Assembly: GCA_002256145.1 (NCBI GenBank)
Contig: NKIP01000012.1
Span: forward strand, 58,462 to 122,461
Reading direction: 5' to 3'
DNA length: 64,000 nucleotides
Source: Comamonadaceae bacterium PBBC1
Lineage (GTDB): Bacteria > Pseudomonadota > Gammaproteobacteria > Burkholderiales > Burkholderiaceae_C
Shown here in pieces: positions 8,323 to 17,357 of this stretch (position 1 is the first letter of the stretch; the number at the start of each line of letters is the position of its first letter). Both the position numbers and the translations under genes were made by a program. Below the pieces are notes generated by a model. That model saw only the letters and a list, made by a program, of their open reading frames with translations. It did no database searches and was not told where the DNA came from.

Positions 8323-9945
8323 TCAGATGGCCGGTGCTTTCACCGATCCCCACACCGCCTCAATGCCCATGCCAATGGCCAGCAAATGGGTGTCCGAGCC
8401 CAAGGGGCCGTCGATTTGCATGCCGACGGGCAAACCGCCTGCCGTCAAACCTGCGGGGATCGACAAGCTGGGGATGCCGGCGTTGGTGCAGGGATCGGTG
8501 TGGAAAATGCAGGTGCCAAAGGTGTCACGCGCGGTTTGCTTGGCGACACCGCCAACCGTGTAGGGAAGTTTTCCAGCGCTAGAGCCCTCCACCACATCGA
8601 TCTTGGGTGCGGGCAAGAGGGTCGTTGGAAACAACACGCACTCCACGCCTTGCGCAGCAAAGTAGTCTTTGTAGAGTTTTTGCAGTTGTGCACGGCCACC
8701 TGTGTTGGGCACCATGGCAGCGGCATAAGCGGCGGCAAACACATCCCCCGCAATCGCACCAAATGCACCCACCACGTCAGGGCTGGCCAAGCCGGCCTGC
8801 ACTTGTGCAACGGTGGTGACGGGCGCGCTGTTGGCGCTCAAGTAGGCAGGAATGGCCGCCACCGGTTCGTGCAAAGCAATCGGGAATGACATGGTGTCAT
8901 TGAGGGCCATGATGCCCACCAAATCGGCGTCCACAAACACCACGCCCGCATCGGCCAGCTTTTTCTTGGCTGCATCAGCCACTGTTCTGACGCTGTCATC
9001 GAGATCCGTCCAGAAGGCGGCAGGAAGACCGATCTTCAGGCCTTTGAGTGCCTTGGCCGTGGGTACCGCACCGCCTGTGATGACGGCATCGAGCAAGGCC
9101 AGGTCGGCCACGGTGCGGCCCATGGGGCCCACGGTGTCACGCGTGGTGCTGATGGGCAAGGCGTCATTCGCTGTGTCGGGATAGCGACGACCTTGGCCTG
9201 CGCCATCGCCCACCGAGGGGCGAAATCCCGCAATACCGCAGAACGACGCAGGCACGCGGGTGGAGCCCCCCGTGTCGGTGCCCAGGCCTGCCGGTGCAAA
9301 GCGGGCGGCCACGGCAACAGCTGTACCGCCCGATGAGCCACCCGGGATGCGCGTGTTGTCGTAAGGGTTTTTACAGGGACGTGCTGCCGCGCCAGACTGG
9401 TCGGTGCCCAGCGTGAAGTTGGTGCTGGTGATACCAAACGCCCACTCGTGCAGGTTGGATTTACCCAAAACAATCGCGCCTGCATCCACCAGTTTTTGCA
9501 AGGAGGGTGCATTCGTTTTGGGTTGATGGTGACGCAACGCAGGCGTGCCACCTGTGGTCTTCATGTCTTTGGTGTTGATATTGTCTTTGACCACAATCGG
9601 CAATCCGGCTAAAGCGCCCAGTGTTTTGCCAGCGGCTTTGTCTGCATCAACGGCTTTGGCTGCTTTCAATGCCTCCACCTCGTTCAAGAAGATCATCGCG
9701 TTCAGTCCGCTGGCTACTTTAGCGCGAGCGATCATGGCGGCCATGTAGGTCTCGGCCTTGAGCGTGCCATTTTTAATGTTTGCAACAACTTGGGTGGCGG
9801 TCAAGGCCAACAGGGGATCTTCAGGGGTGGAAGATGAATCGCCACCACAAGCCGTCAGGCTTGCGCCAACACCGCCCAGCATGGCCGCTGCGGACACGGC
9901 TCCCGTGTTTTTGAAGAAATTCCGACGTGATGTGTTTGTAGGCAT
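8323..9945 (-). CDS. Amidase-signature hydrolase, Tat-exported lipoprotein
   Basis: 540 residues. It begins with a twin-arginine signal (RRNFFK, residues 7-12), a hydrophobic stretch and the lipobox LTAC (Cys33), so it is probably Tat-exported and lipidated. The amidase-signature catalytic set is present: Lys120 in VVKDN, Ser204/205 in GGSSGG and Ser228 in GTDTGGS. The family hydrolyses amides; exported homologues act on peptide amides or xenobiotic amides, but nothing here fixes the substrate. The gene is followed by the BenE-like permease 133 nt away and preceded by a LuxR regulator gene about 105 nt upstream on the same strand, which could control it (inference). Confidence 0.9.
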   Translation of the reverse strand: MPTNTSRRNFFKNTGAVSAAAMLGGVGASLTACGGDSSSTPEDPLLALTATQVVANIKNGTLKAETYMAAMIARAKVASGLNAMIFLNEVEALKAAKAVDADKAAGKTLGALAGLPIVVKDNINTKDMKTTGGTPALRHHQPKTNAPSLQKLVDAGAIVLGKSNLHEWAFGITSTNFTLGTDQSGAAARPCKNPYDNTRIPGGSSGGTAVAVAARFAPAGLGTDTGGSTRVPASFCGIAGFRPSVGDGAGQGRRYPDTANDALPISTTRDTVGPMGRTVADLALLDAVITGGAVPTAKALKGLKIGLPAAFWTDLDDSVRTVADAAKKKLADAGVVFVDADLVGIMALNDTMSFPIALHEPVAAIPAYLSANSAPVTTVAQVQAGLASPDVVGAFGAIAGDVFAAAYAAAMVPNTGGRAQLQKLYKDYFAAQGVECVLFPTTLLPAPKIDVVEGSSAGKLPYTVGGVAKQTARDTFGTCIFHTDPCTNAGIPSLSIPAGLTAGGLPVGMQIDGPLGSDTHLLAIGMGIEAVWGSVKAPAI

Positions 9946-10050
9946 GGAGGTCTCCTTTTCGGGTTAAAACGCCTGAATGGGCGTTGACTCCATGCTAGAG
10001 ACGCGGCTGGTGAGCGACCATCCTTGGTTTTCAGGAGGCCTGCATGCCCT

Positions 10051-10785
10051 TCATGGCCTGAGTTTGTGCACCAGCGCGGCCCGGTTGCTCACGCCCACTT
10101 TCCGAAACGCGTTTTCCAGGTGGGTGCGCACGGTGGTGGTGGAAATGTGCAGCGCCCGGGCAATTTCCTTGTCGGTCATGCCCAACATCACTAGGCGAGC
10201 GGTGTCTTGTTCGCGTGTGGTCAAGCGTTGCGACAAAGTGTTCAAGGTCAAGGCCTCGGGCTGACTGGACCTTTGCGCACGGGCCAGTGCCGTGACAAAA
10301 GCCGGCTGCAACATGTCAAGCAAACGCATCTCGTCGGGTGTGAAGTTGTCACGGCGCTTGTCGCGCCAGATGCGCATGTCACCCAGGTTTTGGCCCTGGT
10401 GCCAGGCATAAAGGTTCACGCCCCAGTACAAGCCGTCTTTGTTCAGGAAGTCGTTGAAGAATTCAGTTTTCTTCAGCTCCTCAATCGCCAGCACATCGGT
10501 GGCACGCACCGCCACCTGATACCGCTGCATGAGGGGTGTGATGGGGTCATGGAACTGGTAATAACTTTCATAGGCCCGCAAATTCATGGGGTCCATGTTG
10601 ATCTGGATGGGCTGGGCAAAACTCTGGCTGCCGGGCTGCCAGACAAAGCTGGCGTAATACTGCGCCCCGAGCAACTGCATGACCAGGTCGCCCATGATCT
10701 CGCGGATCTCGGTTTCTTCGTGCGGCTCGGCCAGGGTTTGCATGATCTGGCCAAGCAAGGTGGTTTGTTTTCCGGTCAGGTACAC
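10051..10785 (-). CDS. LuxR-type transcriptional regulator without receiver domain
   Basis: A GTG start at 10785 is proposed because it has a strong AAGGAG eight nt upstream; the longer frame from 10974 overlaps the preceding kinase gene and has unlikely residues. The 244-residue product has an unassigned N-terminal sensory-like region (about 1-165) and a clear C-terminal LuxR/FixJ HTH (LTTREQDTARLVMLGMTDKE, then IARALHISTTTVRTHLENAF). No phospho-acceptor receiver is seen, so it is not a standard response regulator. It lies 97 nt downstream of two hybrid kinases and upstream of the exported amidase. Whether it is their output partner is speculative. Confidence 0.85.
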   Translation of the reverse strand: MYLTGKQTTLLGQIMQTLAEPHEETEIREIMGDLVMQLLGAQYYASFVWQPGSQSFAQPIQINMDPMNLRAYESYYQFHDPITPLMQRYQVAVRATDVLAIEELKKTEFFNDFLNKDGLYWGVNLYAWHQGQNLGDMRIWRDKRRDNFTPDEMRLLDMLQPAFVTALARAQRSSQPEALTLNTLSQRLTTREQDTARLVMLGMTDKEIARALHISTTTVRTHLENAFRKVGVSNRAALVHKLRP

Positions 10786-10882
10786 GGGCCCTTCTCCTTG
10801 GCTTGTGGGTCTTTTCGTATTACAAGGTGAACCGGCAGCGGTGCCCAGCGGGTTTACATCCTCCTGAAAATCAAGGAGGCGT

Positions 10883-12646
10883 TCACAACCCTCTTGTTGA
10901 TGAGCCACCCACCAGGCATTGCTCGATCTTGCTGCACAGCACCGCCGGTTCAAAGGGTTTGAGCATGACGTCACTCAGACCTGCCGATTTGAAGGCGGCC
11001 AAGTCCAGGGGGTTCACATTGGCGGTCAATCCCAACACCGGCACGTCACGCACTCTGGGCAAAGGGTCTTGCCGAATGACGCGTGTTGCATCAATGCCAT
11101 CCATGACGGGCATGACCATGTCCATGAGCACCAGATCCACATGTTTTTGGTGCAAGGTGTCCAAAGTACTTTGCCCGTCCAGCGCCTCCAGCACCACGCT
11201 GAATGGCCAGGCGTTTTGCAACACTTGCTTGAGCAGCAAACGGTTGACCGGATGGTCATCGGCCACCAAAAAAGTCCAGGCCTTGTCTGAACTGAGCACA
11301 CGCAGATGCACCGAAGACAATTTTTGACCCGGTGCCTCCTCGGCCGTCAAGGGCAGGCGCAACCAAAACCTTGAGCCCTCGCCCGGTTCGCTTTCAAAGC
11401 CAATGTCGCCTCCCAGCAAGTGCGCCAGTTTTTGCGAGATGGCCAAGCCCAGGCCGTTGCCGCCGTACAGGGTTTGCGTATCACTTTCGGCTTGGCTAAA
11501 GCGCTTGAAAATTTGGGCTTGTCTTTCCTTGGCAATGCCAATGCCTGTGTCCTTGACCGAAAACTCCACACCCGGTGCTTGCCAACGCACCTGCAGTTGC
11601 ACCGCACCCTGGTGGGTGAACTTGAGGGCATTGCCCAACAAATTGACCAACACCTGCATCAGGCGATGGCGGTCGGTGTGGACCCAGGTGGGCAGGGCAT
11701 CATCGAGCACCAGGCGGTAGTCGATGTCCATGCTTTTCACGCGGGGCTTGAACAGCTCAAAGGCATGCTCCACCGTTTTTCGCAGCTCAAAGGTTTCGGG
11801 GTGGGTGACCAGTTGACCGGCCTGCAGCTGGGAATAGTCCAGGATGTCGTTGATCACCGTCATCAAGTGATCGGCCGATTGGTGGGTGTGGTTGAGCACC
11901 TTGACCGCTTCGGGTTTGTCCCGGACACGGGACAGCAGCAGCGCATTGAAGCCCAAGATGGCATTCATGGGTGTGCGCAACTCATGGCTGACGTTGGCAA
12001 TGAAATGCTCACGCATCTTCAACGCCATCTCCAATTCCTGACGCTTGGTTTCCAGCTCGGTTTGATAAAGCAGGCTTTGGCTCAAGGTGGCTTGGTAAAG
12101 GCGGTCATAGATCAACGGCACAATGACCAGCACCCCGGTGACCAAACTGAAGGTCATCCAAGACGACACCGCATGCTCGACGCCCAAAACATACGGTGGT
12201 GTCCACCCCACCCAATTGGCCCAGCCCATGCCCAACTGAGCCAACCACACCAACACCAACCAGACAGCCCCTGCCCGACGACCCACAATGTAGAACGGCG
12301 TCAAGGGCAGCAGCAACATCCAGGCCAAGCGTGGCGACAAAACACCCCCTGTTGTCCAAGCGGCATATGCCAGCACACACAAGCTGGTGGTGGTGCCGAT
12401 GTGCACCGCCCAGTTCAGGGGCATTCCACGGTCAATCAAGACCAGCAGCAGCAACAAGACCCCGGCCATCAACAAAAACATGGGTGTGGCCGTTTGTTGC
12501 AGGTTCGTCACCACATGCAGCAAAAGTACGCCAATGATCAAAAGACCAAACAGGAACACATAGGGCATCTTGCCCTGGCGGTAACTGGCAGGCAGTCGGG
12601 CGACGATTTGTTCAAACCGTGAAGGGGCGGCCTTGTCTTGGTGCAC
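10883..12646 (-). CDS. Membrane hybrid histidine kinase with C-terminal receiver (1)
   Basis: 587 residues: about six transmembrane segments (roughly 28-180), a coiled-coil linker, a HisKA domain with phospho-acceptor His221 in NVSHELRTPMNA, HATPase_c boxes (NLLGNALKF, DTGIGIA, GGNGLGLAI), then a receiver domain with Asp509 in LMDMVMPVMDG. This is the layout of membrane hybrid kinases that signal by phosphorelay. It starts three nt after the end of the paralogous kinase gene, which itself follows parB by six nt, so all three are probably co-transcribed. No Hpt domain or DNA-binding response regulator is adjacent, so the phosphate must go elsewhere. The membrane sensor belongs to no family I can name. 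Confidence 0.9.
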   Translation of the reverse strand: MHQDKAAPSRFEQIVARLPASYRQGKMPYVFLFGLLIIGVLLLHVVTNLQQTATPMFLLMAGVLLLLLVLIDRGMPLNWAVHIGTTTSLCVLAYAAWTTGGVLSPRLAWMLLLPLTPFYIVGRRAGAVWLVLVWLAQLGMGWANWVGWTPPYVLGVEHAVSSWMTFSLVTGVLVIVPLIYDRLYQATLSQSLLYQTELETKRQELEMALKMREHFIANVSHELRTPMNAILGFNALLLSRVRDKPEAVKVLNHTHQSADHLMTVINDILDYSQLQAGQLVTHPETFELRKTVEHAFELFKPRVKSMDIDYRLVLDDALPTWVHTDRHRLMQVLVNLLGNALKFTHQGAVQLQVRWQAPGVEFSVKDTGIGIAKERQAQIFKRFSQAESDTQTLYGGNGLGLAISQKLAHLLGGDIGFESEPGEGSRFWLRLPLTAEEAPGQKLSSVHLRVLSSDKAWTFLVADDHPVNRLLLKQVLQNAWPFSVVLEALDGQSTLDTLHQKHVDLVLMDMVMPVMDGIDATRVIRQDPLPRVRDVPVLGLTANVNPLDLAAFKSAGLSDVMLKPFEPAVLCSKIEQCLVGGSSTRGL

Positions 12647-12649
12647 GGT

Positions 12650-14389
12650 TCAGGCCCTCGCTTTTCGAATGTGCCGACTCACGCAACGCACCAAGATTTC
12701 GGGGTCCATGGGTTTGTCCAGCACCTCATCCATGCCCGCATCGAGACAGCGTTGTCGGTCAACCGGGTTGGTGTTGGCTGTGAGCGCCAAAATCGGCATG
12801 CGGGCCGTGATGGCCGGAAATTGTTGGCGGATTTGTGCCGTCAATTGCATGCCATCCATCTCGGGCATGATCATGTCGACCAAGGCAATGTCAAAGCTTT
12901 GAGTGTCCAACAAGCTCAGCGCTTGTGCAGCCCCGTCTGCGGTGACGATCTGCGCTTTGGGCCAGCACTTCTTGAGCTGCAAGCGTGCCACCATGAGGTT
13001 CATGGTGTTGTCATCGACCACCAGAATGCGCAAGGCCTCGTCTTGCAAACTGTCCGAAGATTTGGGGTGCGCTTCTGAGGGTGTGCTCGCGGCTTGAAGG
13101 GGTATTTGGAACCAGAACGTGGCGCCATGGCCAGGCTCACTTTGAAGCCCGATCTGCCCCCCCTGCAAATTCACCAGTTTCTCGCAAATGGACAAGCCCA
13201 GCCCTGTCCCACCATAAGCGCGGGTGGTTTGGATATTGGCATGCTCAAACCGTTTGAAGATCTGGCGATGCTCTGCGGGCGCGATGCCGCGACCCGTGTC
13301 GGTGACTTCAAAGCGCAACTGCCCCGCTTGAACGGCAATGCGCAAATGGACCGCTCCTTGGTCGGTGAATTTCAAGGCGTTGTCGAGCAAATTGCGCAAT
13401 ATTTGAAGCAGTCGCTGACGGTCTGCATGCACCCGCTTGGGCACACTGTCCTCCATCTGGCCTGTCCAGGTCAGGCCTTTTTCCTGCGCCCGGGTCTGGT
13501 GTGTTTTCAAGGCCTCTTGCATGAGGGGTTCCACATCAAAATCCACCGCGTGGACCCACAATTTACCGGCCTGAAGTTGCGAAAAATCCAGAATGTCATT
13601 GACCACTTGCAACAGGTGCGTGGTGGAGCGGCGAATGTGGTCCACCACCTCCACTTGGTCAGGATGGTCCGCCAACTCCTGACGCAACACACTGTTAAAA
13701 CCCAAAATGGCGTTCATGGGCGTGCGCAGCTCATGTCCCACCGCCGCCACAAATTCATCTTTGTGGGCCTGTGCCTGCAACAAGGCCTGGTGCGTGGCCT
13801 TGAGTTCTTCGTTTCGTCGATCCAGTTGCTGACGCTGCCGGTCGTGCAGGTGATCGTACAAAAAAACCGCCAACATCAAATTGCCAGCGACCAAAGCATT
13901 GTTCATCAATGACCATGGCACGGCTTGTTGCGTGATCTGGACATGGTCACCCGACCAGCCGCTCAAGGTGGCCACCAACAAACCCGCTGTGAGCGACAAG
14001 GAAATGACAACCCAGATCAAGGTGGCCATCGGCCCCAACAGCAGCAGCACCGGCACCGACAGCACATTGAGCCACACCATGCCCATGGAGTTGACGCCCC
14101 CAGACGCCATGGCGTTGTGGGCGACCATGGTGGCGCTGATCAATGCGGCACCATGCACAACGGCCGCAAAATACCGCGGCTGGTAGGCCAAGGGAACCAA
14201 AGCCACCATGAGCACCGTGCAGGCCAAATTGATCCGCCGATCGTAATACCCCGACGGCATGAAGAAAAAAAGCAGCGAACTCAGCCCAATGGCCAGCAAA
14301 AAGATGACCAGCAGGTTTTCTCTGGAAAACAAGGTTTTGCCGTCGGCATCCGAGCCCGCCGGCAATGATGAAGCACCCTTTCGAAGCAT
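12650..14389 (-). CDS. Membrane hybrid histidine kinase with C-terminal receiver (2), paralogue of its neighbour
   Basis: 579 residues in the same architecture as the downstream kinase: about six membrane helices in the first 180 residues, HisKA with His219 in VGHELRTPMNAILGF, HATPase_c (NLLDNALKF, DTGRGIA, GGTGLGLSI) and a receiver with Asp505 in LVDMIMPEMDG. The two kinases share sequence around the H-box and the QLQAGKL/QLQAGQL segment, which points to tandem duplication followed by divergence, strongest in the membrane sensor part. It begins six nt after the parB stop, so it is likely expressed from the chromosome-partition operon. Confidence 0.9.
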   Translation of the reverse strand: MLRKGASSLPAGSDADGKTLFSRENLLVIFLLAIGLSSLLFFFMPSGYYDRRINLACTVLMVALVPLAYQPRYFAAVVHGAALISATMVAHNAMASGGVNSMGMVWLNVLSVPVLLLLGPMATLIWVVISLSLTAGLLVATLSGWSGDHVQITQQAVPWSLMNNALVAGNLMLAVFLYDHLHDRQRQQLDRRNEELKATHQALLQAQAHKDEFVAAVGHELRTPMNAILGFNSVLRQELADHPDQVEVVDHIRRSTTHLLQVVNDILDFSQLQAGKLWVHAVDFDVEPLMQEALKTHQTRAQEKGLTWTGQMEDSVPKRVHADRQRLLQILRNLLDNALKFTDQGAVHLRIAVQAGQLRFEVTDTGRGIAPAEHRQIFKRFEHANIQTTRAYGGTGLGLSICEKLVNLQGGQIGLQSEPGHGATFWFQIPLQAASTPSEAHPKSSDSLQDEALRILVVDDNTMNLMVARLQLKKCWPKAQIVTADGAAQALSLLDTQSFDIALVDMIMPEMDGMQLTAQIRQQFPAITARMPILALTANTNPVDRQRCLDAGMDEVLDKPMDPEILVRCVSRHIRKARA

Positions 14390-14395
14390 GGGGCT

Positions 14396-15319
14396 TCAGC
14401 TGGCTTGTCCGCGCAATCGGTCAATCAAGCCGTTGAGCTCTTCGAGTGAGCCAAACTGGATGCTCACCTCGCCCATCTCTTGCAGCTTGCCCAAACGTCT
14501 GACCCGCTTTTTGATGCGCACCTCGACCTGAGCCATCAGGGCATCTGACAACTCTTCCTCGACCCGGCGGATGTCCCCTGACTTTTCGGTGCTCGATTTC
14601 CGGGGTGCCGGATTCGCATCGTTGCCCAGTTTTTTGACCAGCACCTCGGTCTCCCTGACCGAGAGCTTTTTGGCTGCAATCTGGTTGGCCGCTGTGATTT
14701 GCTGGGCCTTGTCCAAGGCCAACAAGGCCCTGGCATGGCCCATGTCGAGATCACCCGCCATGAGCATGCTTTGCACCGGATCGGCCAAATTGAGCAAACG
14801 AAGCAAGTTGCTGGCAGCGCTGCGTGAACGCCCAACGGCTTGGGCCGCCGCTTCGTGAGTGAGCCCAAACTCTTTCACCAAGCGTTGCAGGCCTTGAGCC
14901 TCCTCCAAAGGATTGAGGTCCTCGCGCTGGATGTTTTCAATGAGCGCCATGGCTGCGGCAGCCTCGTTGGGCACATCCCGCACCAGCACCGGAACCGACT
15001 CCAGACCGGCCAGACGCGAGGCGCGAAAGCGCCGTTCGCCAGCAATGATCTCGTATTTGCCAGCGTTGTCGCCCTCGGTGAGCTGCCTCACCAAAATGGG
15101 CTGCATGATGCCCTGCGCCTTGATGGACTCGGCCAACTCGTACAGCGCCCCTTCGTCCATGCGCGTTCGCGGCTGGTAAATGCCCGCCACCATTTGGTCA
15201 AGCCTGAGCTGATGGGGCGTGCCGGTTTCGGCCTCAAGTGGCGCATCGGCCACTTTGGGGCCCAGCAAAGCTTCCAGTCCACGGCCAAGGCCTTTGGGTT
15301 TTTTGGTGACCATGGTCAT
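14396..15319 (-). CDS. parB: Chromosome-partitioning protein ParB
   Basis: About 307 residues. The N-terminal ParA-interaction segment GLGRGLEALLG, the ParB/Srx CTP-binding domain with GERRFRA, a central HTH (THEAAAQAVGRSRSAASNLL) and a C-terminal dimerisation domain are all visible. ParB binds parS, loads as a CTP-dependent sliding clamp and works with ParA to segregate origins. Four parS-like sites lie 3-4 kb away in this window. The start at 15319 gives an ATGA overlap with the upstream hydrolase-like gene; 15313 is an alternative two codons later. Confidence 0.96.
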   Translation of the reverse strand: MTMVTKKPKGLGRGLEALLGPKVADAPLEAETGTPHQLRLDQMVAGIYQPRTRMDEGALYELAESIKAQGIMQPILVRQLTEGDNAGKYEIIAGERRFRASRLAGLESVPVLVRDVPNEAAAAMALIENIQREDLNPLEEAQGLQRLVKEFGLTHEAAAQAVGRSRSAASNLLRLLNLADPVQSMLMAGDLDMGHARALLALDKAQQITAANQIAAKKLSVRETEVLVKKLGNDANPAPRKSSTEKSGDIRRVEEELSDALMAQVEVRIKKRVRRLGKLQEMGEVSIQFGSLEELNGLIDRLRGQAS

Positions 15320-15918
15320 TCTTTCAAGAGGGTTTGCAAAAGCGCATGACCGTGTGGCCATGCACCCCAAAAGGTGTCAACCTTGAGGTGTTCAAACGGT
15401 TCGCCCAGAACCCATCGCGCACCCCAATTTTGAGCCATCTCATGGGCTCGGTCGGTGCGGCAATGCGGGTCATTCTGGCAACCCACCAAAACGCTGGGGA
15501 AAGGCAGAGTCTGCCGCACGATGGGTGCCCAGCCTGGCAAATGCTCATGCAGCTCGGCTGCCTCCACATCGGCGGGCGCGACCAGCAAAGCCCCCCGAAC
15601 ACGCGCCGTATGGCGTGAAAAATAGGCCCATGCGGCCACCAAAATGCATCCCAAACCGTGCCCCAGCAGCACCACGGAACCGGGTGCATCGACAATGACT
15701 TCATCCAGTCGTGCAAGCCAGTCACCACGGCGAGGCCTTTGCCAATCGTTTTGTTCCACCACGGTATAACCATCACGCTGCGCCCAAAGCGTTTGCCCAT
15801 GTTCAGGGCCGCTGCCTTGCCAACTTGGCAAGATCAAGACGCTGGCAGGCTCAGCCTCGGACCGCAGCCCGGAACGTGCGTCGCCGCTCAATGTGTTCAT
15901 GGACATCACTGCGGACAC
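15316..15918 (-). CDS. RBBP9/YdeN-type alpha/beta-hydrolase fold protein lacking the nucleophile serine
   Basis: A 200-residue protein of the RBBP9/YdeN serine-hydrolase fold: LILPSWQGSGPEHGQTLW near the N-terminus, a nucleophile-elbow segment VVLLGHGLGC, an acid site GCQNDP (Asp150) and a His177 region EHLKV. In the family the elbow reads GHSLG; here residue 88 is Gly (codon GGT), so the usual Ser nucleophile is absent. The gene sits in the parA-parB operon, three nt after parA and overlapping parB by ATGA, so it is translated with both. It is probably a non-catalytic or altered hydrolase with an unknown role. Confidence 0.8.
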   Translation of the reverse strand: MSAVMSMNTLSGDARSGLRSEAEPASVLILPSWQGSGPEHGQTLWAQRDGYTVVEQNDWQRPRRGDWLARLDEVIVDAPGSVVLLGHGLGCILVAAWAYFSRHTARVRGALLVAPADVEAAELHEHLPGWAPIVRQTLPFPSVLVGCQNDPHCRTDRAHEMAQNWGARWVLGEPFEHLKVDTFWGAWPHGHALLQTLLKE

Positions 15919-15921
15919 CCC

Positions 15922-16692
15922 TCACAGCACAGGGGCTCGTTGAATCATTTCCCGCGCAAACTCCACATAGGCCAGACTGCCTTTGGCCGATGGGTCAAAC
16001 ACCACCCCTGGAACGCCATAGCTGGGCGCTTCGGCCAGCCGCACATTGCGAGGGATCACGGTGTCAAACACCTTGTCTCCAAAGTGGGCCTTGAGTTGGT
16101 CGCTGACTTGCACCTGCAAGGTGATGCGCGGGTCAAACATCACCCGCAACAAACCAATGATCTTCAGGCCCTTGTTCAAGTTGGCGTGCACCTGCTTGAT
16201 GGTGTTGACCAAATCGGTCAGCCCTTCCAGCGCAAAATATTCACACTGCATCGGCACAATGACCCCGTGGGCGCAACACAGGCCATTGAGGGTCAGCATG
16301 GACAAGGAAGGCGGGCAATCGATCAACACAAAATCGTAGTCGGCATCCACGGCTTGCAGGGCCATTTTCAGTCGCTGGTCACGGTGCGCCAATTGAACCA
16401 GTTCGACTTCGGCCCCTGCCAATTCACGGTTGGCACTGAGCACGTCGTAACCGCATTTTTCGGCCTTGACGACCGATTCGGCCACTGACGCCGATTCGAG
16501 CAACACATCGTAGACGCTGAGCTCGACCTGCCGTTTGTCAATGCCCGACCCCATGGTGGCATTGCCCTGCGGGTCCAAATCGACCAGCAAAACGCGCTGA
16601 CCCAATTTGGCCAAGCCAGCGGCCAGATTGACGGTGGTGGTGGTTTTGCCAACGCCACCTTTTTGGTTGGCAATGCAGAAAATGTGGGCCAT
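15922..16692 (-). CDS. parA: Chromosome-partitioning ATPase ParA (Soj)
   Basis: 256 residues with the deviant Walker A KGGVGKTTTTVNLA (residues about 11-24), the switch segment VDLDPQGNATMGSG, Walker B-like FVLIDCPPSLSMLTLN and typical C-terminal LAEAPSYG. ParA forms a nucleoid-bound ATP gradient that ParB-parS complexes follow. It is located downstream of two LysE-like exporters (15 nt gap) and upstream of the hydrolase-like gene and parB. The length is standard for chromosomal Soj/ParA. Confidence 0.97.
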   Translation of the reverse strand: MAHIFCIANQKGGVGKTTTTVNLAAGLAKLGQRVLLVDLDPQGNATMGSGIDKRQVELSVYDVLLESASVAESVVKAEKCGYDVLSANRELAGAEVELVQLAHRDQRLKMALQAVDADYDFVLIDCPPSLSMLTLNGLCCAHGVIVPMQCEYFALEGLTDLVNTIKQVHANLNKGLKIIGLLRVMFDPRITLQVQVSDQLKAHFGDKVFDTVIPRNVRLAEAPSYGVPGVVFDPSAKGSLAYVEFAREMIQRAPVL

Positions 16693-16707
16693 ATGAAGGT
16701 GTCCGAA

Positions 16708-17325
16708 TTATTTGGAAATGGCCAGCTTGAGACCGAAACCCACCAGAAAAATACCCGCCAGTTTTTCCAAAATGCGGCCGATGCGCGGATTTGAACGCAT
16801 GCGCTCGGCCAAGTGGTAAGTCAACAAGGTCATGCCCAAACCGTACAAAAACGTCAAGGCCGCGATGGTGGCGGCCATGACGCCAAAACTGATCCACCCC
16901 AAGTGGGTTTTTGGGTCAACAAACAAAGGAAAGAACGCCATGTAAAACACAATGGCCTTGGGGTTCAGCAAGGTGATGACCACCGCTTGCTGAAAAAAGT
17001 CGCGCGGGCGAATGTTGAGCACGGGCGCGTCACCGGGTTTGGCGGACAACATCTTCCAGCCCAACCAGGTCAGATACAAGGCACCCATCCATTGCACTGC
17101 CACAAATGCGGCAGGGTATGTGGCCAAAACCGTCGCCACACCGGCCACCGCCAACCACATGAGCACCTGATCACCCACGATCACGCCCAAGGTGGCACCC
17201 AAGCCACCAGCCATGCCCCCTTTGCCTGTGGAGGTGATCAAGGCCAAGTTACCCGGCCCAGGAATGGCCAGAAACAACACAATGGCGGCGACAAATGCAC
17301 CGTAATCAGAAATACCAAAAAACAT
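16708..17325 (-). CDS. LysE/RhtB-family amino-acid exporter (1)
   Basis: 205 residues with about six membrane helices and the LysE/RhtB signature near the N-terminus (FLAIPGPGNLALITST) plus the mid-protein LLNPKAIVFYMAFFPLFV. These proteins export amino acids or homoserine-lactone-like molecules across the inner membrane; the substrate is not evident. It is the second of two tandem paralogues and is followed 15 nt later by parA, an arrangement I associate with Burkholderiales par loci. Confidence 0.92.
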   Translation of the reverse strand: MFFGISDYGAFVAAIVLFLAIPGPGNLALITSTGKGGMAGGLGATLGVIVGDQVLMWLAVAGVATVLATYPAAFVAVQWMGALYLTWLGWKMLSAKPGDAPVLNIRPRDFFQQAVVITLLNPKAIVFYMAFFPLFVDPKTHLGWISFGVMAATIAALTFLYGLGMTLLTYHLAERMRSNPRIGRILEKLAGIFLVGFGLKLAISK

Positions 17326-17357
17326 ACAACACTTTCGTCAGAAGTTCAGGTTTTGAC

